A stretch of DNA of 64,000 bases from Terriglobia bacterium (GTDB taxonomy: Bacteria > Acidobacteriota > Terriglobia > Terriglobales > Acidobacteriaceae), in assembly GCA_020073015.1 (NCBI GenBank), contig JAIQFZ010000004.1, positions 1-64,000 on the forward strand, written 5' to 3'. Shown here piece by piece: positions 43,263-51,722 of the stretch. Below the pieces are notes generated by a model. That model was not told where the DNA came from. It ran no database searches and was given only the letters and a program-made list of their open reading frames with translations. The position numbers and the translations under genes were made by a program. The number at the start of each line of letters is the position of its first letter. Within the stretch, counting starts at the first letter, position 1.

Positions 43263-43434
43263 CCGAGTAGCGTGACACTGCTGTGTGAGGCCGATACTGG
43301 CGCGCTGATGAGTGCTCACTACGTCCGGAATCCGACACGCACCCGCTTAACTGTTGATAACAGGACTTTTCACCAAAGTACGCTGATAGACCGTCTTGCA
43401 AACGAGAGAGAGGACCTTATAGGGCCGCCGATCC

Positions 43435-44373
43435 CTATTCAAATGTGATGACGACCTTCGCCCGGGCGTGTCCCTCTTCTGCGTAGGCCATGGCGTCGGC
43501 CGTCCCGCTCAGCGGGTACCGTCGATCGATCACCGGGGTCACTTTTCCAGCCGTGATCAGTTCTCCAAACGTCGTCAGGTCGTCTCGATTGATATTCGCA
43601 ATGAGAAATTTGAAGTTCTGTCGTAACAACAATGAACGTGCGAATATTTTGAGCAACCAGGTAAACACTGCCGACATTTTCTTTGGCGCTCCGGCGATCA
43701 CACACTTACCATTCGGACGCAGGACACACTTCATCGCCGACAATTTGCGGTTTCCCACGTTATCGAGAAGCAGGTCGTAGCGTTCGCCGTCTTCAGTGAA
43801 ATCCTCGCATGTGTAGTCGATGACACGATCCGCCCCGAGCGAGCGCACCAATTCGACATTCTTCGTGCTGCAAACGCCGGTGACATGAGCGCCGAACGAC
43901 TTCGCGATCTGCACGGCAAATGTGCCGATCCCTCCGGCTGCGCCGTTAATCAACACCTTCTGCCCCGCCTGAAGGTGTGCTGCATCCCGAAGCGCCTGCA
44001 AGGCGGTCATCCCCGCGATCGGCACAGCCGCCGCTTGCTCGAAGCTCACGCCTTCGGGTTTTGGAGCCAATTTGGATTCGCGAGCACAAGCGTATTCAGC
44101 AAACGCGCCTTTGCCACCGCCGAACACGGCATCTCCGGGCTTGAACTGCGTCACGTTCTTGCCCACTGCTATGATCTCGCCGGCGACGTCCACGCCGGGC
44201 CGTTCGGTCTTCATGCGCCAGTCCAGCGGATTCACCGAAGCCGCGCGAACCCGCAGGAGCGCTTCATTGTCCTTCGGAAGCGGTTGATCGAGGTCCCTGA
44301 TTTCGAGGACCTTTCCCGCTTCAGCCTTGCTATAGACGGCGGCTTTCATGTGGGCTGAAATGTTAGCCTCCAT
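43435..44373 (-). CDS. Zinc-independent NAD(P)-dependent alcohol dehydrogenase/quinone oxidoreductase
   Basis: The 312-residue protein has the MDR fold: a GroES-like start, ALLRVRAASVNPLDWRMK, and the nucleotide-binding KVLINGAAGGIGTFAVQIAKSFGAHVTGVCS. It lacks zinc-ligand cysteines, as do quinone oxidoreductases. Between DWRMKTERPG and VDVAGEI about 20 residues usual in the family seem to be missing, so the loop is shortened. The ATG at 44349 (MKAAVYSKAE) is the more typical start. It is unlinked to neighbours. Confidence 0.85.
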   Translation of the reverse strand: MEANISAHMKAAVYSKAEAGKVLEIRDLDQPLPKDNEALLRVRAASVNPLDWRMKTERPGVDVAGEIIAVGKNVTQFKPGDAVFGGGKGAFAEYACARESKLAPKPEGVSFEQAAAVPIAGMTALQALRDAAHLQAGQKVLINGAAGGIGTFAVQIAKSFGAHVTGVCSTKNVELVRSLGADRVIDYTCEDFTEDGERYDLLLDNVGNRKLSAMKCVLRPNGKCVIAGAPKKMSAVFTWLLKIFARSLLLRQNFKFLIANINRDDLTTFGELITAGKVTPVIDRRYPLSGTADAMAYAEEGHARAKVVITFE

Positions 44374-44490
44374 CGGGGCGACCTGATGTGACGAAGATCA
44401 CAGAATGGAAGGTTGAGTATTCTCGCCTTCAGAGTGTCGTGACCAGGCGATGGCACTCACCATCACGAAAGGCGAGCCGCTCGATAGCGT

Positions 44491-45549
44491 CTAGGTTCGG
44501 AACCTCTCCGCCGCAAAAGCGTTCAAATCAAACTCCGGCTGCTGTCCCGTAATCACCTGCCTCATGATTCTTCCGGTGATGGGTGCCAGCAGAATGCCGT
44601 CGCGGAAATGGCCGGTGGCAACGAAATATCCGGGCGTCGCCGTTTCTCCAAGAATAGGCAGCTTATCGGGCGTGCCCGGACGCAGGCCGGCCCAAGCCTC
44701 CAGAATCCGCGCATCGGCCAGCTTGGGAATGAGGTCCAGCGCCGCTTTTCTAAGCTTCTGAAGCGTTTCCGGCACGGTCTGTTTGTCGAAGCCGGCCTCT
44801 TCCTGAGTAGCGCCGATCACCAGGCGTCCGTCGCTCCGCGGAATCAGGTAGACATCGGAACTGCGGACAACGTGGCTTACCAGGTCCTTTTCGGGCATTG
44901 CGACGCACAGCATCTGGCCCTTGACGGGCCGGGTTGGAAAGGCGTGCGGCCTGATCTGTCCAGCCCATGCTCCGGCGCAGTTGACCACGATGGCGGCGGC
45001 AAACTGAGTCCTGTCGGTGCGTACTACGGCAGCCTTCCCATCCCTAATCTCAATCGCCCGCGCCGGGTCTCCAGAAGAGAAATCGATCCCGCGATGGCGC
45101 GCGGCGGCGATAGCAGCGGCCGTCAGGTGGCGCGGATCGACACAGCGTTCTTGCACGTAGAGCGGCAGACGGTCGGAGGCCCGAAAAGCTGGTTCGAGTT
45201 TCGCGAGCGACGCGGGCAGAGGGTGAGATTCCTGCAGGGCGTGGTCCTGTTTGGAGTCAGGGAAAAACAGCGTTCCCTCGGATCGCAGATCGATCTTCAG
45301 GCCGGATTCATCTTCCAGTTCATGCACGAACTCGGGGTACATGCGGGCGCTTGCCCTGGCCAGTGCTTGAAGTGGGGCAGGGATCTCAAGGCCGAAATCA
45401 GCCAACATGCCACCGGCCGCCCAGGAGGCCTCGCGGCCCGGTTCGCCTTTTTCTATGACCAGGACCGACATGCCGGCCTTCCGCAACTCGATCGCCAGAG
45501 AAAGGCCGATGATCCCCGCGCCGATGATGATCGTGTCCCAGGACTTCAC
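44491..45549 (-). CDS. thiO: Glycine oxidase ThiO-type FAD-dependent oxidoreductase
   Basis: The 352-residue protein has an N-terminal FAD motif TIIIGAGIIGLSLAIELRKAGMSVLVIEKG, a DAO fold with GREASWAAGGMLA, and the C-terminal FVATGHFRDGILLAPITG near the substrate. This is the ThiO type that oxidises glycine to iminoglycine for thiazole synthesis. No other thiamine genes are adjacent, so a general D-amino-acid or glycine oxidase role is also possible. Length and start (ATG at 45549) are normal. Confidence 0.88.
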   Translation of the reverse strand: MKSWDTIIIGAGIIGLSLAIELRKAGMSVLVIEKGEPGREASWAAGGMLADFGLEIPAPLQALARASARMYPEFVHELEDESGLKIDLRSEGTLFFPDSKQDHALQESHPLPASLAKLEPAFRASDRLPLYVQERCVDPRHLTAAAIAAARHRGIDFSSGDPARAIEIRDGKAAVVRTDRTQFAAAIVVNCAGAWAGQIRPHAFPTRPVKGQMLCVAMPEKDLVSHVVRSSDVYLIPRSDGRLVIGATQEEAGFDKQTVPETLQKLRKAALDLIPKLADARILEAWAGLRPGTPDKLPILGETATPGYFVATGHFRDGILLAPITGRIMRQVITGQQPEFDLNAFAAERFRT

Positions 45550-45665
45550 CGTCTCATTTTAGCGGTTGGTTACGTCTGGCCAAGTACCTGAAACACAATT
45601 GACAGGGCTGGCATCTGTGCCGAAGAATACCTACGGTTCCCACTCTCAATCGGAGACATACGCTT

Positions 45666-46505
45666 ATGCCGGAGCAAGGCGAGCAGCCCGCTGTATATCA
45701 CTCAGAGACCCACAGCAACACAGGAAAATGGATTCTCATCGCAGTAGCCATCGCGTACGTCGCAGCGTCGGCGTACTTCATTTTCGACCAGCACGGAAAG
45801 CTGGATAAGGTAACGCAGGAACAAGCCGCCAGCCAGAAACAGATTGCGGATCTGACGAAACGAATGCAATCGGCGGAAGCAGATTCAGAAACGCTGGCCC
45901 AGCAACAGGGCATGACCAAGAAAGAACTGGCGGCGCGGACCGCCGAGTTGCAGCGTCAGCAGCAAGCCGCGTCGGCGCGCAGCGCGGCGCAGGCGGAAGA
46001 GTTGAAAAAAGATGTGGGCGCCGTGGCCGGCGAAGTCGGCAATGTGAAGACCGACGTCGGCGGCGTGAAGACGGACGTGGCCGCCACCAAGGCCTCGCTC
46101 GAGGCGACCATCGCGAAACTGCAGAGCACGGTCGGCGATCTCAACGTGCAGAGCGGACTGATCGCCAACACGCGCAGCGATCTGGAAGCCCTCAAGCACA
46201 GAGGAGATCGCGGCTACTACGAGTTCACGCTGCTGAAAGGGGCGAAGCCGCAAGCCATTTCCACGGTAGCCCTCCAGCTCAAAAAGACGGACCCCAAGCG
46301 AGGCAAGTACACGCTCAACGTGACCGCCGACGACAAGACCATCGAGAAGAAAGACAGGAACCAGAGCGAGCCGGTGCAGTTTTATACCGGACGTGAGCAC
46401 ATGCTGTACGAACTGGTCGTCTGGACGGTGGACAAGAACAAGATCACCGGCTACCTGAGCACGCCGAAGAACGCGCCCGTGCCCGTGACGGCCACGCCCC
46501 AGTAG
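45666..46505 (+). CDS. Membrane-anchored coiled-coil protein of unknown function
   Basis: The 279-residue protein has one N-terminal membrane helix (about 21-41) and a long periplasmic coiled coil. Within it is a heptad-like stretch with repeated VGNVKTDVGGVKTDVAATK (about 115-140). A C-terminal globular domain follows (about 180-265) with KRGKYTLNVTADDKTIEKKDR. The role is unknown; it may be structural. A TTGACA lies at 45599-45604, 62 bases upstream of the ATG, but no good -10 follows at 17 bases. The DUF421 gene follows 2 bases after its stop. Confidence 0.75.
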   Translation: MPEQGEQPAVYHSETHSNTGKWILIAVAIAYVAASAYFIFDQHGKLDKVTQEQAASQKQIADLTKRMQSAEADSETLAQQQGMTKKELAARTAELQRQQQAASARSAAQAEELKKDVGAVAGEVGNVKTDVGGVKTDVAATKASLEATIAKLQSTVGDLNVQSGLIANTRSDLEALKHRGDRGYYEFTLLKGAKPQAISTVALQLKKTDPKRGKYTLNVTADDKTIEKKDRNQSEPVQFYTGREHMLYELVVWTVDKNKITGYLSTPKNAPVPVTATPQ

Positions 46506-46507
46506 CG

Positions 46508-47032
46508 ATGCTGCCTGCGAACGCGCATACGCTGCTGGAAATCGCACTCCGGACGGGAGTCATCTACCTGCTCGTGCTGATCGGAATTCGGCTCAGCGGC
46601 AAGAGGGAAGTAGGGCAGATGACCCCGTTCGATCTGGTGCTTCTCTTGCTGCTGTCCAATTCCGTGCAGAACGCCATGACCGGGCCCGATACCTCGTTGT
46701 CGGGAGGCGCCGTGGCGGCCGCCACGCTGCTCCTCCTGAACTATCTGGTGGCCGAGGTTTCCGGAGGAAATCGCCGCTTCCGGAAATATATTCAGGGAGA
46801 GCCAAGTCTGCTCGTGCACGACGGCGAGGTCAACCAAGCGCACATGGCCAAAGAGCACGTCAGCATGGACGAACTGCAGCGCGCCCTGCGCGAGCACGGC
46901 GTGGGTTCCTACAAAGAAGCTGCGTTGGCCGTGCTCGAAGTAGATGGTTCGATCAGCGTCTTGAAGTACGACGACATCCAGCCGACGGCCACCACCCACC
47001 TGAATCGCCGCCGCTTCCTGAAGAAGAACTGA
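46508..47032 (+). CDS. DUF421 (YetF-like) membrane protein
   Basis: The 174-residue protein has about three N-terminal membrane helices with GIRLSGKREVGQMTPFDLVLLLLLSN, the typical DUF421 segment, and a cytoplasmic domain with MAKEHVSMDELQRALREHGV and a VLEVDGSISVL strand. Related proteins are inner-membrane proteins of unknown role, some linked to stress. The ATG follows the previous stop after 2 bases. It is convergent with fumC. Confidence 0.9.
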   Translation: MLPANAHTLLEIALRTGVIYLLVLIGIRLSGKREVGQMTPFDLVLLLLLSNSVQNAMTGPDTSLSGGAVAAATLLLLNYLVAEVSGGNRRFRKYIQGEPSLLVHDGEVNQAHMAKEHVSMDELQRALREHGVGSYKEAALAVLEVDGSISVLKYDDIQPTATTHLNRRRFLKKN

Positions 47033-47097
47033 AGGAGCGCCGCCGTCCCGCCGGCCTGCACGTGATTCAATTCCGCCGACAACTGACTACTGACTAC

Positions 47098-48534
47098 TTA
47101 AGGATGCGTCATCTTCTCCGGCTTAACCAGCTGATCAAACTCCTCGCCCGTAAGATATCCCAGCTTCAACGCCGCCTCGCGCAGGCTCGAGTGCTCGACG
47201 TGTGCCGTGTGCGCAATCTGCGCCGCCTTGTCGTATCCCACTTTCGGAGCGAGCGCCGTGACCAGCATGAGCGAATTCTTCACATACCAGTCCACCTTGG
47301 CGCGATCGACTTGAATGCCATTCACCATGTACTCCACGTAGCCGTGGCAGGCGTCGGTGATCAGTGTGACCGAGTGCAGGAAGTTGTAGATGATCACCGG
47401 CTTGAACACGTTGAGCTCAAAGTTGCCCTGCGACCCGGCGAATCCCACCGCGGCCGTCGCCCCGTGCACCTGCGCGCAGACCATCGTCATCGCTTCGCAT
47501 TGCGTGGGATTGACCTTGCCCGGCATGATGGACGATCCCGGCTCGTTTTCCGGAATGGAGAGCTCGCCCAGCCCGCACCGCGGACCAGAAGCCAGCCAGC
47601 GAATATCGTTTGAGATCTTCATGAAAGACGCGGCCAGCGTTTGCATCGCGCCTTGCGCAAACACGATCTCATCGTGGGCGGAAAGTGCGGCGAACTTGTT
47701 GGGATGCGAGCGGAAGGGAAGTCCCGTCAGTTCGGCGATCTTCTTCGCGGCGCGCTCGGCAAATTCCGGATGCGCGTTCAGCCCCGTGCCCACCGCCGTC
47801 CCGCCAATCGCCAGATCGTAAAGCCCGTCCAGCACCTGCTCCAGCCGCTTCGTGTCGCGGTCTAAAAGACTGGCCCAGCCGCCAAATTCCTGTCCGATGG
47901 TCAAAGGCACGGCATCCTGCAGATGGGTGCGGCCAATCTTCACGATGCCTTCAAATTCCTTCGCCTTGGCCGCGATCGCATCGCGCACGGTCTTGATCGC
48001 CGGAATCAGCGCGTTCTTCACCCGCTCCGCCGCCGCAATGTGCATCGCCGCCGGAAACGTGTCGTTCGACGACTGCGACATGTTGACGTGATCGTTCGGA
48101 TGCACCGGCTTCTTCGACCCCATCATTTCTCGTCCATTCGGGCCGCCCGCAATTTCAATGGCGCGATTCGAGATGACCTCATTCACGTTCATGTTGGTCT
48201 GCGTGCCGCTGCCGGTCTGCCAGATGCGCAGCGGGAACTGGTCATTCAGCTTGCCGGCGATGACTTCGTCGGCGGCTTCGACGATGAGCTTCGCTTTGTC
48301 GGCGGGCAGCTTGCCCAGGTCCTGATTCACCAGCGCGCAGGCCTTCTTGAGCGTCCCAAAAGCGCGAATCAGCTCCGGAGGCATGGTGTCGCGGCCAATC
48401 GCGAAATGCAGCAGTGAGCGTTGCGTCTGCGCCCCCCAGTAAACGTTCGCCGGGACTTCGATCTTCCCCATGCTGTCGGATTCGGTGCGGGTCTTTAGTT
48501 GGGTCGGGGCGGCGGGTTCGGTAAGAGTAGCCAT
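47098..48534 (-). CDS. fumC: Class II fumarate hydratase
   Basis: From the ATG at 48534 (AGGAGAT upstream) the 478-residue enzyme interconverts fumarate and malate in the citric acid cycle. The signature [11 protein letters not shown], the [16 protein letters not shown] motif, and the [16 protein letters not shown] segment place it in class II FumC. An upstream start at 48555 is less likely. It is an iron-independent fumarase, as expected in an aerobe. No TCA genes are adjacent. Confidence 0.93.
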   Translation of the reverse strand: MATLTEPAAPTQLKTRTESDSMGKIEVPANVYWGAQTQRSLLHFAIGRDTMPPELIRAFGTLKKACALVNQDLGKLPADKAKLIVEAADEVIAGKLNDQFPLRIWQTGSGTQTNMNVNEVISNRAIEIAGGPNGREMMGSKKPVHPNDHVNMSQSSNDTFPAAMHIAAAERVKNALIPAIKTVRDAIAAKAKEFEGIVKIGRTHLQDAVPLTIGQEFGGWASLLDRDTKRLEQVLDGLYDLAIGGTAVGTGLNAHPEFAERAAKKIAELTGLPFRSHPNKFAALSAHDEIVFAQGAMQTLAASFMKISNDIRWLASGPRCGLGELSIPENEPGSSIMPGKVNPTQCEAMTMVCAQVHGATAAVGFAGSQGNFELNVFKPVIIYNFLHSVTLITDACHGYVEYMVNGIQVDRAKVDWYVKNSLMLVTALAPKVGYDKAAQIAHTAHVEHSSLREAALKLGYLTGEEFDQLVKPEKMTHP

Positions 48535-48740
48535 GAAGATCTCCTGTGCGTACAACCGAAGACCGGAGCGGGAGCGGTCGGGCCCTTCGGCGCTATGAGG
48601 AACCGAACATTATACGGCGGCGTGAACGGTGAAGCTCACGGTGCGATCCGTCTGCCACCCATCGAGTCCGAGTCCCATTGGAGGTTTCGTTGAAGGGGTT
48701 TTGTGTTTCCTCCTGGCCGTAACTAAGAGTTTAATAACCA

Positions 48741-48844
48741 GTTAGTAGGGTGGGGACCCCCCCCCGGTCTTTTGGAATCATGGAGTTAGGTGGTCAAAAC
48801 GGTCCAAAATCTAGATTCGAAATGAGTTGCAGGCAAAATCTAGA
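48741..48844. repeat. Poly-C/G tract and 11-bp direct repeats upstream of the accessory region
   Basis: The 799-base gap at 48535-49333 has no convincing gene. It holds a nine-base C run (48757-48765) that follows GGGTGGGGA, and two copies of CAAAATCTAGA at 48805-48815 and 48834-48844. The GC content is lower than in its neighbours. Two hairpin elements at the right side are listed separately. Confidence 0.45.
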
Positions 48845-49129
48845 CAACAAAGGACTTACACCGCGCACCCAGACTGCCGATCCTTTAGAATCAATCAGTT
48901 AACTTTTGCCATCGTGGCAAGATCCAGATTTCAAAGAGCTTAACGCCCGAAATTCGCGGGCGAAGGGCCTAATTTGCCCCTGTTTCCTCGGACGATGTCT
49001 GAGCTTCGGGTCGAGGGTGCGGTTTTCGAACCGCGATTCAGCTATAGATATTGTTGGTTACATTAGCTCTGGGATGGAGGGACGTCAAGGACCTGCGTCA
49101 CAACTTGGCAATGTTTTCGAGGAGACCTC

Positions 49130-49200
49130 GGCGGAAGCCACCCTTCGGCTATCGCTCAGGGCAGGCTTTCTCGAAAAGCGCGAGAAGTGGCGCACCCCCA
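49130..49200. repeat. REP-like element, reverse copy
   Basis: Read on the minus strand this stretch matches 56818-56884: GCGCCACTTCTCGCGCTTTTC, then TTGCCCTGAGCGATAGCCGAA-like sequence with one mismatch. The shared core GCCACTTCTCG is part of the REP family listed below. It is an intergenic repeat copy. Confidence 0.6.
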
Positions 49201-49257
49201 AATTTATGTGCCCCACCCGCCTCAGAGGGAATCGAATTCCTGTGGACTGCAGATAAT

Positions 49258-49285
49258 CCCACGTCTCGAAAGCGCGAGACGTGGG
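49258..49285. repeat. Perfect 11-bp-arm hairpin upstream of phzF
   Basis: CCCACGTCTCG (49258-49268) pairs with CGAGACGTGGG (49275-49285) around an AAAGCG loop. It shares the CCCAC/GTGGG ends and the TCTCG/CGAGA core with REP copies elsewhere in this region. It lies 49 bases before the phzF ATG. Confidence 0.6.
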
Positions 49286-49333
49286 CCTCTCGCCGCATTT
49301 CTTAGAGGGTCCAGTCGTTTCGAGGAGCACGAC

Positions 49334-50122
49334 ATGGCAATTCCGTATTATCACGTTGATGTATTCACGGGTGAGCTGTTTGCGGGCAACCCGGCGGGGG
49401 TGTGCATCCTTCCCGCTTTTCTCGCGGATAGCATCATGCAGAACATTGCGGCTGAGAACAGGCACAGCGAGACCGCTTTTGTTGTTCCTCGGGCGGATGG
49501 TGATTTCGACTTGCGCTGGTTTACACCCAAAATCGAGGACGACCTATGCGGGCACGCAACCATGGCATCCGCCTATGTGCTTGCGCTGCGGGAGCACAAC
49601 GTGTGGCCGGTTCGCTTCCACACCCGCAGCGGAATGTTGACCGTCGCTCCGAACCAGGACGGCTTTGAAATGGACTTTCCCGCCCGGCCACCCCAACCCT
49701 GTGAGACGCCCGCCGGCCTCTTGCCGGCCCTCGGTTTGAAAACGGCGCTGGTCATGAAATCGCGCGATTACCTGGTGGTGGTGGATCAGGCTGAGCAAGT
49801 GCGAGCGCTCTCGCCCAATATTGCCGCTCTTGCCAGACTGGACATGGTGAATAGCGGTACGATTGTGACCGCTCCCGGCGAGGGTGACGTGGATTACGTG
49901 TGCCGGCTGTTTTCACCGGCGGAGGGCATCGATGAGGACCCCGCAACCGGCTCGATCCACTGCACCCTGGCGCCGTATTGGGCGGGACGGCTGGGTAAGG
50001 ACACGTTCCGCGCGCAACAACTCAGCGCCCGCGGCGGATCCATGCAGTGCACACTCGGCGGCGATCGCGTGAAGATCGCCGGCCGGGCACGCCTGTATCT
50101 TCACGGCACGCTCGAACTCTAA
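49334..50122 (+). CDS. PhzF-family isomerase
   Basis: From the ATG at 49334 (GAGGAG about 7 bases upstream) the 262-residue protein has the PhzF diaminopimelate-epimerase-like fold: DVFTGELFAGNPAGVCIL, AENRHSETAFVVPR with the catalytic Glu, DDLCGHATMASAYVLA, and DPATGSIHCTLAPYW. PhzF relatives isomerise small metabolites; phenazine synthesis itself is not implied, since no other phz genes are present. An upstream frame from 49187 is not the start. The gene opens the accessory region. Confidence 0.88.
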   Translation: MAIPYYHVDVFTGELFAGNPAGVCILPAFLADSIMQNIAAENRHSETAFVVPRADGDFDLRWFTPKIEDDLCGHATMASAYVLALREHNVWPVRFHTRSGMLTVAPNQDGFEMDFPARPPQPCETPAGLLPALGLKTALVMKSRDYLVVVDQAEQVRALSPNIAALARLDMVNSGTIVTAPGEGDVDYVCRLFSPAEGIDEDPATGSIHCTLAPYWAGRLGKDTFRAQQLSARGGSMQCTLGGDRVKIAGRARLYLHGTLEL

Positions 50123-50208
50123 AGCGTCTGCCTCCAGAGCGAGAACCTGACACGCACTCTTGTCAACGAATTCGTGGCAAGTTGCCTTTAAGAGAACTCG
50201 GGGACCCA

Positions 50209-50248
50209 CGGGACGGTTTGTGTTGCTTCCCCAAAAGGAAACGTCCCG
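50209..50248. repeat. Hairpin after the phzF gene
   Basis: CGGGACGGTTT (50209-50219) pairs with AAACGTCCCG (50239-50248) with one bulge and a 19-base loop. It lies about 87 bases after the phzF stop. It could act as a transcript end or be an intergenic repeat. It has no T-run. Confidence 0.4.
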
Positions 50249-50313
50249 TCTGTCCCGACGATTCCCACCCCGGAACGGGTGTACAGCCTGCGCCCCAGGC
50301 GTAAAATCGCCAT

Positions 50314-50538
50314 ATGAATAGTACAAGTGATACTGCGTGCACGATTACGATTCGGTGCCCGTATCCAGAGTGCGCAGGCCGCGCCCCGCAATCGGCTACT
50401 CTTAACAAGGCACGCCTGAAGGAAATGCTGGACGCGGGTGAAGTGCGTGTGGGCGGTATAGTGTGCGGCCATTTTTGGAACTTATCGAAGCAAGAGATCG
50501 ATAACGCGCAGAAGATGCTGGATAAAGGCTTGCTCTAG
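50314..50538 (+). CDS. Hypothetical small protein with possible zinc-binding cysteines
   Basis: The 74-residue frame encodes TITIRCPYPECAGRAPQ and later GGIVCGHFWNL. The cysteines at C9, C15, C20 and C51, with H53, could bind zinc. The C-terminal part is helical. It begins with an ATG at 50314 but the ribosome site is weak. It is framed by REP hairpins. No family is recognised. Confidence 0.45.
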   Translation: MNSTSDTACTITIRCPYPECAGRAPQSATLNKARLKEMLDAGEVRVGGIVCGHFWNLSKQEIDNAQKMLDKGLL

Positions 50539-50545
50539 TTACTGC

Positions 50546-50676
50546 GGGTGCCCCACTCGTCGCGCATTTCGCCATGAGTAGGCTTTGCGCATGGGATTCA
50601 GCCCGCAACCGTCGCGGCCCTCACCCCACACTTTCGCAGAAGACAAAAAGACGCGAATGTGTGGGGCAGGCACCCC
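50546..50676. repeat. Pair of degenerate REP hairpins
   Basis: The first copy (about 50549-50582) starts GTGCCCCACTCGTCGCGCA and pairs imperfectly with CATGAGTAGG. The second (50623-50666) has CCCCACACTTTCGC pairing with GCGAATGTGTGGGG. They face each other around about 40 bases, like the BIME arrangement seen with REP sequences. Confidence 0.6.
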
Positions 50677-50803
50677 CAGTTCGTCACCGTGCATTGTGCC
50701 GACGATCACGGTGGAGGCCAACCGTGAGAGCTTATCCTTGTACTTTGCACTGGCAGTAGAACTCGCCTTCCCTCGACAACTCACGCAAGCTTGGAGGTCC
50801 GTC

Positions 50804-51484
50804 ATGCGCGCTTGCTCAGTTTGTATTTGGGTGTGCTTTATGGTATTCGTAGCGGCCTGCGCGGGTCAGGCAGCCAGCGGCGCAAAGAAACTCACCCGTA
50901 AGACACCGCAGTCTGCGCCTTCACTTGTTGCCTGTCCAGAACCGGAAACCCAGAAAGCCTGCAAGTCCTATGAAGAATTAGTCAGGGCGAAGGACACGGG
51001 ATTGCCGGGTCACGCCTATGTTTGTTTTCGGAAGGATAGCGATGAGTTTTTTGTAATCTCGTTTACAGAGCCCTATTTTCTAAAGCACTGGGACAGGGAA
51101 CTGAAAGAAGTAGTGATCGACACCGAGCAAACGCGTCCTGGCGGTGGGTTTGCTCGGACCTACAGAAATGGCGTCGAAGACTCTAGCGTGCCGCCTTCCT
51201 TGTTTTACCGAGGCCGATGGAGTCCCTATGGAGAATCCGGACTGTTCGCCTCAGAAAAGATCAACTTCAAGAAACAAGATGAAAACGATCCCGAGGTGGG
51301 GGTCTCTATTGACGAAAACCAGTTGAACGTTGGATATAAATATCAGAACAGGTTCGAGAAAACCATTACGTACAGCTTGACGATCCAGCGGTCAACCGGG
51401 AGATTCGCCGAGAGCTTCAGGAGCGAGTCGGACAAAGTGCCGTTTTCTGACAGCGCTGGTCGCTGCGTATTTCGAAAAGATTAG
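50804..51484 (+). CDS. Hypothetical lipoprotein
   Basis: From the ATG at 50804 (GGAGG upstream) the 226-residue protein has a lipoprotein signal peptide ending FVAAC, then a secreted domain with two cysteines in ACPEPETQKACKSYEEL-like sequence and several beta-strand-like segments (HAYVCFRKDSDEFFVISF, FEKTITYSLTIQRSTGRF). No family is recognised. An earlier start at 50585 lies within the repeat and is rejected. REP hairpins flank it on both sides. Confidence 0.6.
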   Translation: MRACSVCIWVCFMVFVAACAGQAASGAKKLTRKTPQSAPSLVACPEPETQKACKSYEELVRAKDTGLPGHAYVCFRKDSDEFFVISFTEPYFLKHWDRELKEVVIDTEQTRPGGGFARTYRNGVEDSSVPPSLFYRGRWSPYGESGLFASEKINFKKQDENDPEVGVSIDENQLNVGYKYQNRFEKTITYSLTIQRSTGRFAESFRSESDKVPFSDSAGRCVFRKD

Positions 51485-51510
51485 GTTCTGCCGGTATTCC
51501 AGGTCTCGGG

Positions 51511-51640
51511 CGGGTGCCCCACTCATCGTGCACTTTGCGATGAGTGGGCTTTACGCATAACATCGATCTTTAGGCCGTAAACGTAGCGTGGCCCTCACCC
51601 ACACATTCGCACAAAACGCGAATGTGTGGGGCACCCGGCG
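51511..51640. repeat. Two perfect REP hairpins after the lipoprotein gene
   Basis: CCCACTCATCG (51518-51528) pairs with CGATGAGTGGG (51538-51548), and CCCACACATTCGC (51598-51610) pairs with GCGAATGTGTGGG (51618-51630). Both have perfect arms of 11 and 13 bases. They point in opposite directions across about 50 bases, as a REP pair does. Confidence 0.75.
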
Positions 51641-51722
51641 CTCTGAGCGTGCCTGGGATGGGTAGGCGCTACGCTCTCTGGATGGTTCGAGGGGCCGTTC
51701 GCTCGGGACACAAGCCCAGGGT

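Noticed and set aside
42663-43434. Glycine riboswitch upstream of the GcvH-like gene
   Set aside because: I looked for tandem aptamer-like stems and saw none; only the palindromic site was found.
48906-49256. Open frames in the gap before phzF
   Set aside because: They overlap the repeat elements and lack ribosome sites or recognisable domains.
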